Notes under the pieces: generated by a model
What the model was told of the DNA's origin: nothing
Database searches by the model: none
The model's input: only the letters and a program-made list of their open reading frames with translations
Origin: Actinophytocola algeriensis
GTDB lineage: Bacteria > Actinomycetota > Actinomycetes > Mycobacteriales > Pseudonocardiaceae
Reading direction: 5' to 3'
Assembly: GCF_014203735.1 (NCBI RefSeq)
Contig: NZ_JACHJQ010000007.1
Span: forward strand, 310,001 to 374,000
Length of the DNA: 64,000 bases
Shown here: positions 17,791-27,700 of the stretch, piece after piece
Layout: each line of letters opens with the position of its first letter
Numbering within the stretch: position 1 is the stretch's first letter
Program-made: the position numbers and the translations under genes

Positions 17791-18492
17791 ATGAACATCG
17801 ATGTGGTGTGGTTCCAGGAACCCCGGCCGCGGCGCTCGGAGCCGCTGAGCCGCGAGCGGATCGTGGCCGCGGCGACCGCGCTGGCCGACGAGGAGACGAG
17901 CGGCGAGGTCACCATGCGCACGCTCGCGAGCAGGCTCGGCGTGCGCAGCCCGATGGCGCTGTACCGCTACGTCGGCAGCAAGGACGGCCTGGCCGACCTC
18001 ATGGCCGATCACGTCTACGGCTATCTCGAGGTGACCCGTGGCGAGGGCTGGCGGCCCGCGCTGCGATCACTGGGCACGTCGGGCTGGGCCACGGTGCGAC
18101 GGCACCCGTGGTTCGCGCGGCTCGCGTTCAGCCGCCCGCCGCTGGGCCCGAACGCGCTGGCGGTCTACGACGCGGCGCTGGCCGAGCTGGAACCGCTGGC
18201 ACTTCCGGCGGCGGCCCGAATGGGCTTCGTCAACACGGTGCTGGGCCACGTGTTCGGGTCCGGTCTGGCCCTCGTCGAGGAGCAGACGATGCATGCCCGC
18301 GCGGGCATCACGTCCGAGGAAGACCTCGCGAACGCGGCGGAGCCGTACCTGGCGCGGATCGCCGAGTCGGGCAAGTACCCGCACTTCAGCAGCTGGGCCG
18401 CCGACCCGGACCGGCTCACCCAGCAGCCGCAGGACTTCGACACCATCCTCGAGTGGCTGCTGTCCGGCCTGGCGACCATGGTGCACGCCTGA
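17791..18492 (+). CDS. TetR-family regulator
   Basis: About 233 residues. The HTH spans about 20-65: LSRERIVAAATALADE, then TMRTLASRLGVRSPMALYRYVGSKDGLADLMADHV, a classic TetR recognition region (TetR/AcrR subclass with TetR_C1-like C-terminal ligand domain). ATG 17791 is used; an in-frame GTG at 17782 adds three residues. The divergent partner is a broken monooxygenase, so the regulator is probably orphaned but still intact. Confidence 0.88.
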   Translation: MNIDVVWFQEPRPRRSEPLSRERIVAAATALADEETSGEVTMRTLASRLGVRSPMALYRYVGSKDGLADLMADHVYGYLEVTRGEGWRPALRSLGTSGWATVRRHPWFARLAFSRPPLGPNALAVYDAALAELEPLALPAAARMGFVNTVLGHVFGSGLALVEEQTMHARAGITSEEDLANAAEPYLARIAESGKYPHFSSWAADPDRLTQQPQDFDTILEWLLSGLATMVHA

Positions 18493-18637
18493 CCGGTACA
18501 TACCTATGGAAGGGCTGGCGTTCGTTCGCCGGCAGAACGGGCGCCTTACCTCGGGCCAGGGTGTCTCCCTGGCCATCGCGCGCGACGCGACCGGCGAGGC
18601 CGGAACCAGACGCGCCGTCGAGGACCGGACGCCACAG

Positions 18638-19954
18638 CTAGGCCGGGGCCAGGTCCCACGAACGGCGCCGGATCTGCACGGGGACCTCTTCGCCGCGGGA
18701 CTCGGCGTCGAAGACCGCCGCGCGGGCGCGGCGCCACCAGACAGACGTGCGCCACAGGCCCAGCACCAGCACCGCCACCACCGACAGGAACGCGAGCCGG
18801 AACGCCGTCGCCGGCGCCAGTGACTCGGCCACGTCCAGCAGGAGGCCGACCGCCAGAGCCGACACCGTGATCGCCACGAACCCGCCCACGTTGACCACAC
18901 CCGTCGCCGTGCCCACGCGGCGCAGCGGGTTGTAGTCGCGGGCCAGCGCGAAGCCGATGGTCGACGCCGGGCCACCGAAAGAAAGGACACCGAAGCCTGC
19001 CACCAGCAACCACAGCGGCACGTGCCCGCCGGGCCAGCCCAGCAGCACGGCCCACACACCAAGCGCGGCGACCAGGTAGCCGACCACCATCGGGATGCGC
19101 CATTCCGGGTGGGCGCTAATCACGCCGCCGACGATGGGACCGCCCACGATCGCGCCCATGACCAGCAACGACAGCAGCAGGCCCGCTGCTGCCGTGCCCA
19201 GTCCCTGGGCCTGCACCAGATACGGATATCCCCAGAGGAGGCCGAGCATCGCGGGCGCGAACATCGTCGAGAAGTGCACCCAGAAACCGAGCCGGGTGCC
19301 CGGGGTCCGCCACGCCTGGCTCACCTGGGCGAGCACCGTGCGCAGCGACTCGGTGCGGTCGACCGGCTCGGGGACGGCACCGATCGGGTTGTCGCGCACC
19401 CGTAGCACCAGCACGACCGAGTAGAGGGCGGTCGCGGCGCCTGCCACGGCGAACGTGGCGGTCCAGCCCGCGCTCGAGAGGAGCAGCGACAGCGGCACGG
19501 TCGAGAGGAGGTTGCCCAGCGCCCCGAGGGCGGCGGTGAACGACGCGATCGCGGCGTACCGGCGTGCCGGGAAGTGTGCGGCGACCAGGCGCAGCACGCT
19601 CACGAAGGTCATGGCGTCGCCGACGCCGAGCACGGCACGGGCGAGCAGGCCCAGCGGATAGGAGGTGGCGAACGCGAACAGCAGCTGACCCAGTCCCATG
19701 AGGACCGCGGCGATCGTGAGCACGCGGCGCGCGCCGTAGCGGTCGACCAGCATGCCGGTCGGCACCTGCATCAGCGCGTACACGCCGATCTGCAACACGG
19801 TGAACGTGCCCAGCGCCGCTGGGCCGAGGCCGAACCGCTGGCTCGCCTCCAGGCTCGCGACGCCGAGCGAGGTGCGGTGGAACACCGCGGCGAGGTAGAC
19901 CAGCACCGCGGTCACCCAGATGAACATTGCCCGTCGGAAGTGCTGCGGGGCCAA
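18638..19954 (-). CDS. MFS transporter
   Basis: A 438-residue major facilitator with about 12 hydrophobic segments. The loop 2-3 signature appears as GMLVDRYGARRVL, and YPLGLLARAVLGVGDAMTF is the helix 4 motif. The protein resembles nitrate/oligosaccharide or drug efflux MFS of unknown substrate. Start is TTG 19954 with GGAG 4 nt upstream. Its end and the TetR gene end converge with a 145-bp gap in which nothing else was recognised. Confidence 0.85.
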   Translation of the reverse strand: MAPQHFRRAMFIWVTAVLVYLAAVFHRTSLGVASLEASQRFGLGPAALGTFTVLQIGVYALMQVPTGMLVDRYGARRVLTIAAVLMGLGQLLFAFATSYPLGLLARAVLGVGDAMTFVSVLRLVAAHFPARRYAAIASFTAALGALGNLLSTVPLSLLLSSAGWTATFAVAGAATALYSVVLVLRVRDNPIGAVPEPVDRTESLRTVLAQVSQAWRTPGTRLGFWVHFSTMFAPAMLGLLWGYPYLVQAQGLGTAAAGLLLSLLVMGAIVGGPIVGGVISAHPEWRIPMVVGYLVAALGVWAVLLGWPGGHVPLWLLVAGFGVLSFGGPASTIGFALARDYNPLRRVGTATGVVNVGGFVAITVSALAVGLLLDVAESLAPATAFRLAFLSVVAVLVLGLWRTSVWWRRARAAVFDAESRGEEVPVQIRRRSWDLAPA

Positions 19955-20053
19955 GACTCTCCGTTCGCGGGTCGTGGGCGGGTGTGTCCACGATGTACAG
20001 CGCCGTTGATCACGAAATCGTTAGCGAAGCTAAGCGTGCGCTTGACCACACCG

Positions 20054-21358
20054 TCACACGCGGACGGCACCCGGCACGGCCCACCGGCCGGACCGGGTCC
20101 GCAGGACGACGGTGCCCAGCCGTACCAGCATGAACAGCGACAGTCCGGTCCAGATCCCGGCGAGTCCCCAGTCGAACGCGAACGACAGCCATACGAACGG
20201 CAGGAATCCCGTGGCAGCGGCGAAAATCGTCGCGGTGCGCAGGAACGCGGCGTCGCCCGCGCCGAGCAGCACACCGTCCAAGGCGAACACGATGCCCGCG
20301 ATTGGTTGCAGTGCAACGAAGAACCACCACGCCTGCGGGATCTCGCCGAGCACGGAGGCATCGGAGGTGAACACGTGCGGCAGCACACCTGCGAGTGCTG
20401 CGAACACCACGCCGAGCACACAACCGAACACGAACCCGTACCCGGTGACCTGCCAGGCGAGCCCTCGTGCCCGCCGGTCGTCGTCCGCGCCGAGCGCCGC
20501 GCCGACGAGCGACTGCGCCGCGATCGCGAGCGAGTCGAGCACCAGCGCGAGGAACGTCCACAGTTGCAACACGATCTGGTGCGCGCCGACCGCGGCCGTC
20601 GAGTGGTGGGCCGCGACGGTGGTCGCGGAGACGAAGCACGCCTGGAACGCGAGGCTGCGCAGCACGAGGTCACGGCCGAGCGCGAGCTGCGCGCGCATCT
20701 TCGCCGGTTCCGGTCGCAGCGGCACACGTTCGACCCGCAACGCCCTCAGGAACAGCGCGGCGCTGATGACCTGGGCGGTGACGTTGGCGATCGCGGAACC
20801 CTCGAGTCCCCAGCCGAACCCGTAGACGAAAAGCGGGCACAGCACGGCGGAGATCCCGTTGCCCGCGAGCACGTACCGCAGCGGGCGGCGCGCGTCCTGC
20901 ACTCCGCGCATCCACCCGTTGCCCGCCATCGTGATGAGGATGAACGGCGTGCCGAACAAGGCGATGCGCAGCCAGCCGACCGCCGCGTCCGCCACTTCCC
21001 CTTGTCCGGCAAGGAGGTTCGCGATCGGCGCGGCGAGCAGCTGGCCGGCGAGGATGAGCACGAGGCCGAGCGCGATGGCCAGCCACGTCGCCTGCACTCC
21101 CTCGGCCACCGCCTCGGCCCGGCGACCGGCGCCGTGCAGGCGGGCGGTCCGGGCCGTGGTGCCGTACGACAGGAAGGTCAGCTGTGTCGAGACCTGCGCG
21201 AGCACGATCGCGCCGACGGACAGCGCCCCCAGCGGCACGGCTCCGAGGTGACCCACGACAGCGGTGTCGACCAGCAGGTACAGCGGTTCGGCCGCGAGCA
21301 CCCCGAGTGCGGGTACGGCGAGACCGAGCACCTGCCGCAGGCTCGCCCGGTCGTCCAC
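20054..21358 (-). CDS. MATE-family efflux transporter (DinF-like)
   Basis: About 434 residues, twelve hydrophobic segments in two bundles. The N-terminal bundle shows LGLAVPALGVLAAEPLYLLVDTAVVGHLG, the DinF-type MATE signature, and LSYGTTARTAR follows. DinF-like members export cationic or oxidised small molecules using H+ or Na+ gradients. The frame is open to 21427 but GTG 21358 has GGAG 5 nt upstream and begins just before the first membrane helix. It is divergent from the CGNR gene, with a 61-bp promoter region. Confidence 0.85.
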   Translation of the reverse strand: MDDRASLRQVLGLAVPALGVLAAEPLYLLVDTAVVGHLGAVPLGALSVGAIVLAQVSTQLTFLSYGTTARTARLHGAGRRAEAVAEGVQATWLAIALGLVLILAGQLLAAPIANLLAGQGEVADAAVGWLRIALFGTPFILITMAGNGWMRGVQDARRPLRYVLAGNGISAVLCPLFVYGFGWGLEGSAIANVTAQVISAALFLRALRVERVPLRPEPAKMRAQLALGRDLVLRSLAFQACFVSATTVAAHHSTAAVGAHQIVLQLWTFLALVLDSLAIAAQSLVGAALGADDDRRARGLAWQVTGYGFVFGCVLGVVFAALAGVLPHVFTSDASVLGEIPQAWWFFVALQPIAGIVFALDGVLLGAGDAAFLRTATIFAAATGFLPFVWLSFAFDWGLAGIWTGLSLFMLVRLGTVVLRTRSGRWAVPGAVRV

Positions 21359-21419
21359 CACAACTCCAGTAAGGTGTGCTTTGTAATTTCGCCCCTGACG
21401 GTAGCTGTAAGGACCGCAG

Positions 21420-21944
21420 ATGGACAACGCCGATTACCTGGATGTGGCACTGAGGTTGACGAACGCCACACTCGACGACGTGGCGGACCTGCGTGCGGCC
21501 CTGCACGACGAGCCGTGGTGGTCGTCTCGCGCGGGCGAGGACGACCTCGTCGCACTGCGCCCGGTCGCGGAAGGGCTGCGCAGGACGCTGGCGTGTGCCG
21601 TGGCCGGGGACAACGACGGCGTGCTGGCCGAGATCAACAAACTGCTGGCCGCCAATCCGCCTGGTCCCCGACTGTCAGCGGGGCACTCGGCCGAGCCGAA
21701 CTGGCACATCCACATGGCCGACCCGGACGCGTCCCCGGCGACAGAGGTGGCGGCAGCGGCGGCGTGGGGCATCGCGCACGGCGTCGTCCACCACGGGCTG
21801 AGCCGGTGGGGGCACTGCGGCGCGGCGGACTGCGACAACTACTACCTCGACACGTCGACCAACCGCGCCAAGCGCTTCTGCTCGCCGCGCTGCGCGAACC
21901 GCGTGCACGTGGCCGCGTTCCGCTCCCGCAGGAAGGCGGACTAG
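21420..21944 (+). CDS. CGNR-type zinc-finger protein
   Basis: A 174-residue protein with an N-terminal ABATE-like helical region (YLDVALRLTNATLDDVADLRA) and a C-terminal treble-clef zinc finger: GHCGAADCDNYYLD then RFCSPRCANRVHVAAFR, in which the usual CGNR tetrad reads CANR. Such proteins are stress-linked transcription factors in actinobacteria, role inferred from the family only. Confidence 0.82.
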   Translation: MDNADYLDVALRLTNATLDDVADLRAALHDEPWWSSRAGEDDLVALRPVAEGLRRTLACAVAGDNDGVLAEINKLLAANPPGPRLSAGHSAEPNWHIHMADPDASPATEVAAAAAWGIAHGVVHHGLSRWGHCGAADCDNYYLDTSTNRAKRFCSPRCANRVHVAAFRSRRKAD

Positions 21945-22006
21945 GGACCGGTCCCGGACGCCGGGCGCGACGATGAGGTGTGCGTTTCCTCGTACGGAGA
22001 GACCCC

Positions 22007-22579
22007 GTGGCGTTCCTCGCCCGCGGTGACAAGCTGGCCGAGCGCGGCGACCACGACGGTGCGATCGCCGCCTACCGCCGGGCGGCCGGTTCCGGTCACC
22101 CGAAGGTGACCGCGGAGGCCGGAGTCAGGCTCGGCACCGCCCTGCGGCGCGCGGGCGAACCCGCGAAGGCCGCGGCCGCGTACCGCGCGGTGATGTCCAC
22201 CGGCGACCCGGACCAGACCCCGCGTGCGGCGTACCTGCTCGGCGAGGTGCTCACGGACACGAGCCACTTCGACGAGGCGGTGGCCGCGTACGAGGTGGTG
22301 ATCGGGACCGGCCACGCGCTGCGCCCGGACGCGCTCGTGCGCCTCGCCGAGGTCCAGTGGTACGACCTGCACGACAGGGCCGCCGCGATCGCGGCCTACG
22401 AACGCGCCATCGACTCCGGCGCCCCCGCGACCGCGCCGTGCGCGATGCTCGGGCTCGCCGACGTGTTGTGCGACGACGACCCCGAGCGCGCTGCCGACCT
22501 CTACCGGCGTGCCGCCGACAGTGGTCACGCCGAGGCCGCGCCGATCGCGCGGCAGGCGTTGCGCCAGCTTGGGGGCTAG
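22007..22579 (+). CDS. tetratricopeptide-repeat protein
   Basis: About 190 residues built of five TPR-like units, each with an A-x-AYRRA or AVAAYE helix B motif (for example [59 protein letters not shown]). It has no signal peptide and is presumably a cytoplasmic scaffold. GTG 22007 is preferred over GTG 21980 because GGAGAG precedes it by 5 nt. Its stop overlaps the convergent GH109-like gene stop (CTAG). Confidence 0.78.
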   Translation: MAFLARGDKLAERGDHDGAIAAYRRAAGSGHPKVTAEAGVRLGTALRRAGEPAKAAAAYRAVMSTGDPDQTPRAAYLLGEVLTDTSHFDEAVAAYEVVIGTGHALRPDALVRLAEVQWYDLHDRAAAIAAYERAIDSGAPATAPCAMLGLADVLCDDDPERAADLYRRAADSGHAEAAPIARQALRQLGG

Positions 22580-23940
22580 GCGGGCTTCTCCGAGTCCGTA
22601 CCCGGGTGCGGGGTCTTCCACCGGCCGCGGGTGAAGTCCGGGAACTCGACGGACTTGCTCTTCCCCTTCACCGACAGCACCGACAGCGGGTACGGCGCGT
22701 TCCACGCCGCCGAGTCGTACACGTCGATGTCCGGCGGCAGCCCCAGCTGGAGCGTCTGCACGAGGCGCCACAGCATGATGTAGTCCATGCCGCCGTGCCC
22801 GCCGGGCCCGGGACCGACGTCGGTCCACAGCCAGTGGTCGTGGTCGGCGTAGGCGTCGAACGAGCCCCACTCGTCGTTCGACTGGGCGGGCTCCAGGTAG
22901 ATCCGCGGCGGGTAGTCCTCGAACACGCCCTTGGTGCCCGCGAGGTGGTTGAGCCGCGAGTACGGGTGCGGGTTCGACACCCCGTGCACGATGTGGATCA
23001 CTCGTCCGCGCGCGGTCTGGATCAGGCTCATCGTGACGTCGCCGTTGGCGTAGTCCTCCTGCCAGGTCGGGTCGCCCGGCGGCATGTTCGCCGCGCGGTA
23101 CTCGGCCAGGCCCAGCGCGGGTGTGCTCATCGACGTCATGCGCACGAAGCGGTCACCGCGGTTCAGGTCCATGTAGGCGGCGACGGGGCCGAGGCCGTGC
23201 GTCGGGTACAGGTCGCCGTTGGTGGTGGTGTGGAACTTCCGCCGCCACTGGTCCTCGTAGTACGTCTTCGAGAACAGCAGCTCGCGCAGGTCGTGGAGGT
23301 AGGCACCGGAGCCGTGCAGCAGCTCGCCGAAGAGGCCCTCGTGCGCCATCCGCAGCGCACGCATCTCGTTCTGGCCGTAGCAGCAGTTCTCGAGCTGGAT
23401 GCAGTGCCGCCGCGTGCGCTCGGACGTGTCGACGAGGTCCCACAAGTCCTTGAGCGTCAACCCGATCGGGCACTCGACCCCGACGTGCTTGCCGGCCCGC
23501 ATGGCGGCGAGCGCCATCGGCGTGTGCCACTCCCAGGGCGTCGCGACGTACACGAAGTCCACGTCGTCACGCTCGACCAGGTTGCGGAAGTCCTCATCGC
23601 CGTTCGTGTACACGGCAGGCGCAGGCTGTCCCGCGTCGGTGACGACCTTCGCGGCCGCCTGGGCGAACTCAGGCCGGATGTCACACAGTGCGGTCACCTT
23701 CGCACCGGGCACCGCGAGGAGCAGCGGGAGCATCCCACCACCACGGTTGCCGAGCCCGATGATCCCGAACCGCGGATTGGCGACCCCCTCGAACGGCACA
23801 CCGATCATCGACTTGCCCCGAGCCGCGGGAGCCGCCGCGGTGTCCGCCTCAGCCACCCCCGCCGTGGCCGCGAGCCCGACACCCGCGATGGCAGCACCAC
23901 GCAACATCGACCTGCGCGAGACACCCGACTGCTCACCCAT
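22576..23940 (-). CDS. Tat-exported Gfo/Idh/MocA-family protein, GH109-like glycosidase
   Basis: A 454-residue protein with a Tat leader ([18 protein letters not shown], about 7-24) and an NAD-binding Rossmann motif GLGNRG at 62-67. Downstream [16 protein letters not shown] and GKHVGVECP are Gfo/Idh features; the C-terminal [20 protein letters not shown] and DVYDSAAWN are the marks of glycoside hydrolase family 109, whose members remove terminal alpha-N-acetylgalactosamine by an NAD-dependent elimination mechanism. ATG 23940 has GGAGATC 8 nt upstream. Together with the SIS isomerase and ABC genes upstream it suggests amino-sugar scavenging. A pure oxidoreductase role cannot be excluded. Confidence 0.82.
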   Translation of the reverse strand: MGEQSGVSRRSMLRGAAIAGVGLAATAGVAEADTAAAPAARGKSMIGVPFEGVANPRFGIIGLGNRGGGMLPLLLAVPGAKVTALCDIRPEFAQAAAKVVTDAGQPAPAVYTNGDEDFRNLVERDDVDFVYVATPWEWHTPMALAAMRAGKHVGVECPIGLTLKDLWDLVDTSERTRRHCIQLENCCYGQNEMRALRMAHEGLFGELLHGSGAYLHDLRELLFSKTYYEDQWRRKFHTTTNGDLYPTHGLGPVAAYMDLNRGDRFVRMTSMSTPALGLAEYRAANMPPGDPTWQEDYANGDVTMSLIQTARGRVIHIVHGVSNPHPYSRLNHLAGTKGVFEDYPPRIYLEPAQSNDEWGSFDAYADHDHWLWTDVGPGPGGHGGMDYIMLWRLVQTLQLGLPPDIDVYDSAAWNAPYPLSVLSVKGKSKSVEFPDFTRGRWKTPHPGTDSEKPA

Positions 23941-23950
23941 TGCAAGATCT

Positions 23951-23985
23951 CCGATCTCTCGTGCGTGAAACTGCTCGATTGCAAG
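23951..23985 (-). promoter_or_regulatory. candidate operator shared with the SIS gene
   Basis: On the minus strand a block containing CGAGCAGTTTCACGCA lies just upstream of the GH109-like gene; nearly the same block (CGAGCAAGTTCACGCA) lies at the same relative place upstream of the SIS gene. A shared DeoR/ROK-type repressor is a guess. Confidence 0.45.
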
Positions 23986-24550
23986 CACTATCACACAGAG
24001 AGTCGTGGGAAAGCTACGTCCAATCGGACTAGCCAGAGAAAGAGGGCGCGCACCGGGCTGACGGGAGCAGCAGGCTGCCCAACTGCTGAACGCGGCGAGG
24101 AGACACGGCCGACGCCACGCGACAAGCCAGCGCAGCACGACGGCAAGACGGCGAGCCAGCGCGACTCAACTCAACGCGACAGGGCGACACGGCACGAGGG
24201 AACGGCACGACAAGCCAGCGCGACACGGCGACAACACGGAACCACGGCAAGGCAACGCCACTCAACGCGACACGGCACGACGGCACCGCAAACAGCGCGG
24301 CACGGCGGCAACGCGGGACCGTGACAAGCGAGACGGCGACGAGACAGCACCTCGACAAGGCAAGGCAAAGGCAAGGCAAGGCAACCGAGGAGAGCCACTT
24401 CAAGATCAACGGCGGCCGTCGGCCCCCCGACATCCAGCGTAGTCGGGGCCACCGACAATCAGCCCGAGTTGTCCACAGGGGGCGGCCCTCCGGCCCCGGA
24501 ATCCAGCTTAGCCGCGAGCACCGACAGAACCCGGGCATCCATCCACAGGG
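23986..24550. other. non-coding stretch with T-depleted tract and repeat copies
   Basis: No credible gene. From 24121 to 24360 the plus strand has only 5 T in 240 bases, made of short CGACACGGCACGACGGCAAGG-like words; 24350-24390 is a run of AAGGC. From 24405 to 24550 are two tandem partial copies of the DnaA-box element, ending one base before the SIS stop codon. Confidence 0.65.
24411..24549 (+). repeat. DnaA-box element, two partial left-half copies in tandem
   Basis: First half-copy from 24411 matches the left part of the 7.0-kb element (GGCGGCCGTCGGCCCCCC, ATCCAGCGTAG, ACCGACAA) and ends with a perfect TTGTCCACA at 24469-24477. A second begins at 24478 (CGGCCCTCCGGCCCC, ATCCAGCTTAGC, ACCGACAG, CCCGGG) and ends with a degenerate ATCCATCCACAG. 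Confidence 0.7.
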
Positions 24551-25414
24551 CTACGTCAGGATGACCGAGCGGTCGAGGTTGCGCGGCCGGTCCGGGTCCA
24601 GGCCCCGCGCCTCCGCGACGGCTTCCGCCACCCGGTGCGCGCGGACCAGCGATACCAGCGGGTCGCCCGTCGACAGCTCGATGTGTGCGCCGGTGCGCTT
24701 CACCTCGTCCACCAGACCGGTGGGCGCCTCGCCGAAGACCCACACCACGCGACCCGGGGCGGCGATGGAGATGGGGCCGTGGCGGTACTCCATCGCGTAG
24801 TAGGACTCTGTCCACGACTGCGTCGCCTCGCGGAGTTTCAGTGCCGCTTCGTTGGCCAGGCCGATCGTCCAGCCGGTGCCCAGGAACGTCCACTGGGTCG
24901 CGGCCACCAGTTCGCGCGGGAGCGATGTCGCCAGTTCGGCGGTCGCCGCCGTGGTCAGGCCTGGCAGTGGCTCTCCCAGGGAGGCTCGCAGCAGTACCAG
25001 TGCCGCTGTCGCGAAGCGGGTTTGCACCACCGACTTCTCGTCGGCGAACTCCAGTGCCAGCACCTGGTCCGCGACGTCGGAGATCGGGGTCGCCGGGTCG
25101 GCTGTCACTGCCACCGTCGGCGTCGACGTGCGGGCCAGTGCCGCCAGGACTTCCGTTGTCGTTCCCGACCTCGTCAGGGCCACCACTCGGTCATAGCGAC
25201 GGCCGGCCGGGAACTCCGATGCCGCGAACGCGTCCGTTTCGCCGTGACCCGCCGCCTCGCGCAGGGCCGCGTACGCCTGCGCCATGTAGTACGACGTCCC
25301 ACAGCCGATGACCGCCACCCGTTCGCCCGAGGCGGGCAGGGATCCGGTGGGCACTTCCAGTGCTCGCTCCCACACGGACGGCTGGCTGGCGATCTCGTCC
25401 CGCAGGTACGTCAT
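24551..25414 (-). CDS. SIS-domain sugar isomerase/deaminase (AgaS/GlmS-C-like)
   Basis: A 287-residue protein of two SIS domains without a glutaminase domain. The first carries GCGTSYYMA (37-45) and LTRSGTTTEVLAAL; the second carries FLGTGWTIGLANEAALKLREATQ and ESYYAMEYRHGPIS, the phosphosugar site of the GlmS isomerase half. Such proteins act as amino-sugar phosphate deaminase/isomerases (AgaS and relatives). Its place between a GH109-like gene and an MsiK-type ABC ATPase supports amino-sugar catabolism. A candidate operator lies at about 25415-25450. Confidence 0.82.
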   Translation of the reverse strand: MTYLRDEIASQPSVWERALEVPTGSLPASGERVAVIGCGTSYYMAQAYAALREAAGHGETDAFAASEFPAGRRYDRVVALTRSGTTTEVLAALARTSTPTVAVTADPATPISDVADQVLALEFADEKSVVQTRFATAALVLLRASLGEPLPGLTTAATAELATSLPRELVAATQWTFLGTGWTIGLANEAALKLREATQSWTESYYAMEYRHGPISIAAPGRVVWVFGEAPTGLVDEVKRTGAHIELSTGDPLVSLVRAHRVAEAVAEARGLDPDRPRNLDRSVILT

Positions 25415-25424
25415 GTGCCACTCC

Positions 25425-25458
25425 CCTGTTGCGTGAACTTGCTCGTTTCATCATACAT
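25425..25458 (-). promoter_or_regulatory. candidate operator upstream of the SIS gene
   Basis: Contains ATGAAACGAGCAAGTTCACG (minus strand), matched upstream of the GH109-like gene; adjacent TTCGCGCACAATCGCGCAAG has a direct CGCGCA repeat. Confidence 0.45.
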
Positions 25459-25490
25459 TCGCGCACAATCGCGCAAGCTGGGCTGGCAGC

Positions 25491-25520
25491 AAAAAGCCCG
25501 GGACCAGCAGGCCCCGGGCT
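25491..25520 (-). terminator. intrinsic terminator of the MsiK/UgpC gene
   Basis: AGCCCGGG pairs with CCCGGGCT and is followed on the minus strand by TTTTT; located 16 nt after the ATPase stop, separating it from the SIS gene. Confidence 0.85.
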
Positions 25521-25535
25521 CCTCGCGAACAGGGA

Positions 25536-26654
<1,119 letters not shown>

Positions 26655-26776
26655 GGTGATCCTTTCCTTCCGCCGGTCAAAGACCGCACCCCGTTGTCGC
26701 GGTCCGGTCTGAAACCGGCGCGCGTGCACAATCTAGAACAACAAAGACGTGAACACCACGATTCAGAATCACGAAT

Positions 26777-27700
26777 TCACTTCACCCCGCCCGCGGTGAG
26801 CCCGGACACCAGGTGCTTCTCGATCATGGCGAACAGGGCCACGACCGGCAAGATGCCGATGATCGAGATCGCGAACACGTACTGCCACGCCGACTCGTAC
26901 TGACCGATGAACCTGGTCAGCGCCACGGTGAGTGGCTGGTTCGTGTCCGTGGGCAACAGGATGAGGCTCGCCGCGAACTCGTTCCAGCACGCGATGAACG
27001 TGAAGATGATCGCCGTGACGATGCCCGGCCACACCAGCGGCAGCATGATCCGCCGCATGGACTGGCCGCGGGAGCAGCCGTCCAGCCAGGCCGCCTCCTC
27101 GATCTCCTTCGGCACGGTCGCGAAGAAGCTGTGCATGATCCACACCGCGAACGACAGGTTGAACGCCGCGTTCACGAGGATCATCGCGAGCCAGGTGTCG
27201 TTGATCTCCAGCGAGACGAACTCGCGGAACAGGCCCGACGCCAGCACCGTCGGCTGCAGCATCTGCGTGATCAGCACGAGCAGCATGAACGGCAGCTTCA
27301 GGCGGAAGCTGTGCCGCGCGGTGTAGTAGGCGGCGGGCAGCGCGGCCAGCAGCGCGAGCAGGGTGCCGCCGAGCGAGATGACGACCGTGGACAGCAGGTT
27401 GTCGGGCAGCGGCGTCTCCGGCGTGCCCCACATGTTGACGAAGTTGTCGAACTTCCAGTCCCCGGGCAGGTACTCCGGCGGCACCTTCAGGATCTCCTGG
27501 CGCGACTTGAACGCACCGGAGAGCATGATCAGGTACGGCGCGAGGAACACCAGTGCGACGACGCTGCCGACCACCGTGAGTCCCCAGCGCTTGCGGTCCC
27601 GCTTGCGCGGCGTGGCCGCGTTCCCCGTGCCCGCCTCGGTCTTCGGCGGATCGAGCACTCCGCTGGTCGACGGCGATGGTTCGGTCGCAAGCTCCCTCAC
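26777..27700 (-). CDS. sugar ABC transporter permease (MalG-like)
   Basis: A 307-residue CUT1 inner-membrane permease with six membrane segments after a 40-residue polar N-terminus. The EAA loop reads EIEEAAWLDGCSRGQSMRRIMLPL, contacting the ATPase. GTG 27700 is used because it overlaps the TGA of the partner permease (GTGA). The first codons fall in a degenerate copy of the 25-bp gene-border repeat. Confidence 0.92.
   Translation of the reverse strand: MRELATEPSPSTSGVLDPPKTEAGTGNAATPRKRDRKRWGLTVVGSVVALVFLAPYLIMLSGAFKSRQEILKVPPEYLPGDWKFDNFVNMWGTPETPLPDNLLSTVVISLGGTLLALLAALPAAYYTARHSFRLKLPFMLLVLITQMLQPTVLASGLFREFVSLEINDTWLAMILVNAAFNLSFAVWIMHSFFATVPKEIEEAAWLDGCSRGQSMRRIMLPLVWPGIVTAIIFTFIACWNEFAASLILLPTDTNQPLTVALTRFIGQYESAWQYVFAISIIGILPVVALFAMIEKHLVSGLTAGGVK
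27676..27700 (-). repeat. 25-bp gene-border element, degenerate copy 5
   Basis: GTGAGGGAGCTTGCG with ACCGAACCAT; one base lost from the left heptamer and three changes in the right. It supplies the GTG start of the MalG-like permease. Confidence 0.5.

Noticed and set aside
24029-24538. Minus-strand open frame in the T-depleted tract
   Set aside because: It encodes only Arg/Ser/Cys/Val-rich low complexity without start-site support; a by-product of the skewed composition.
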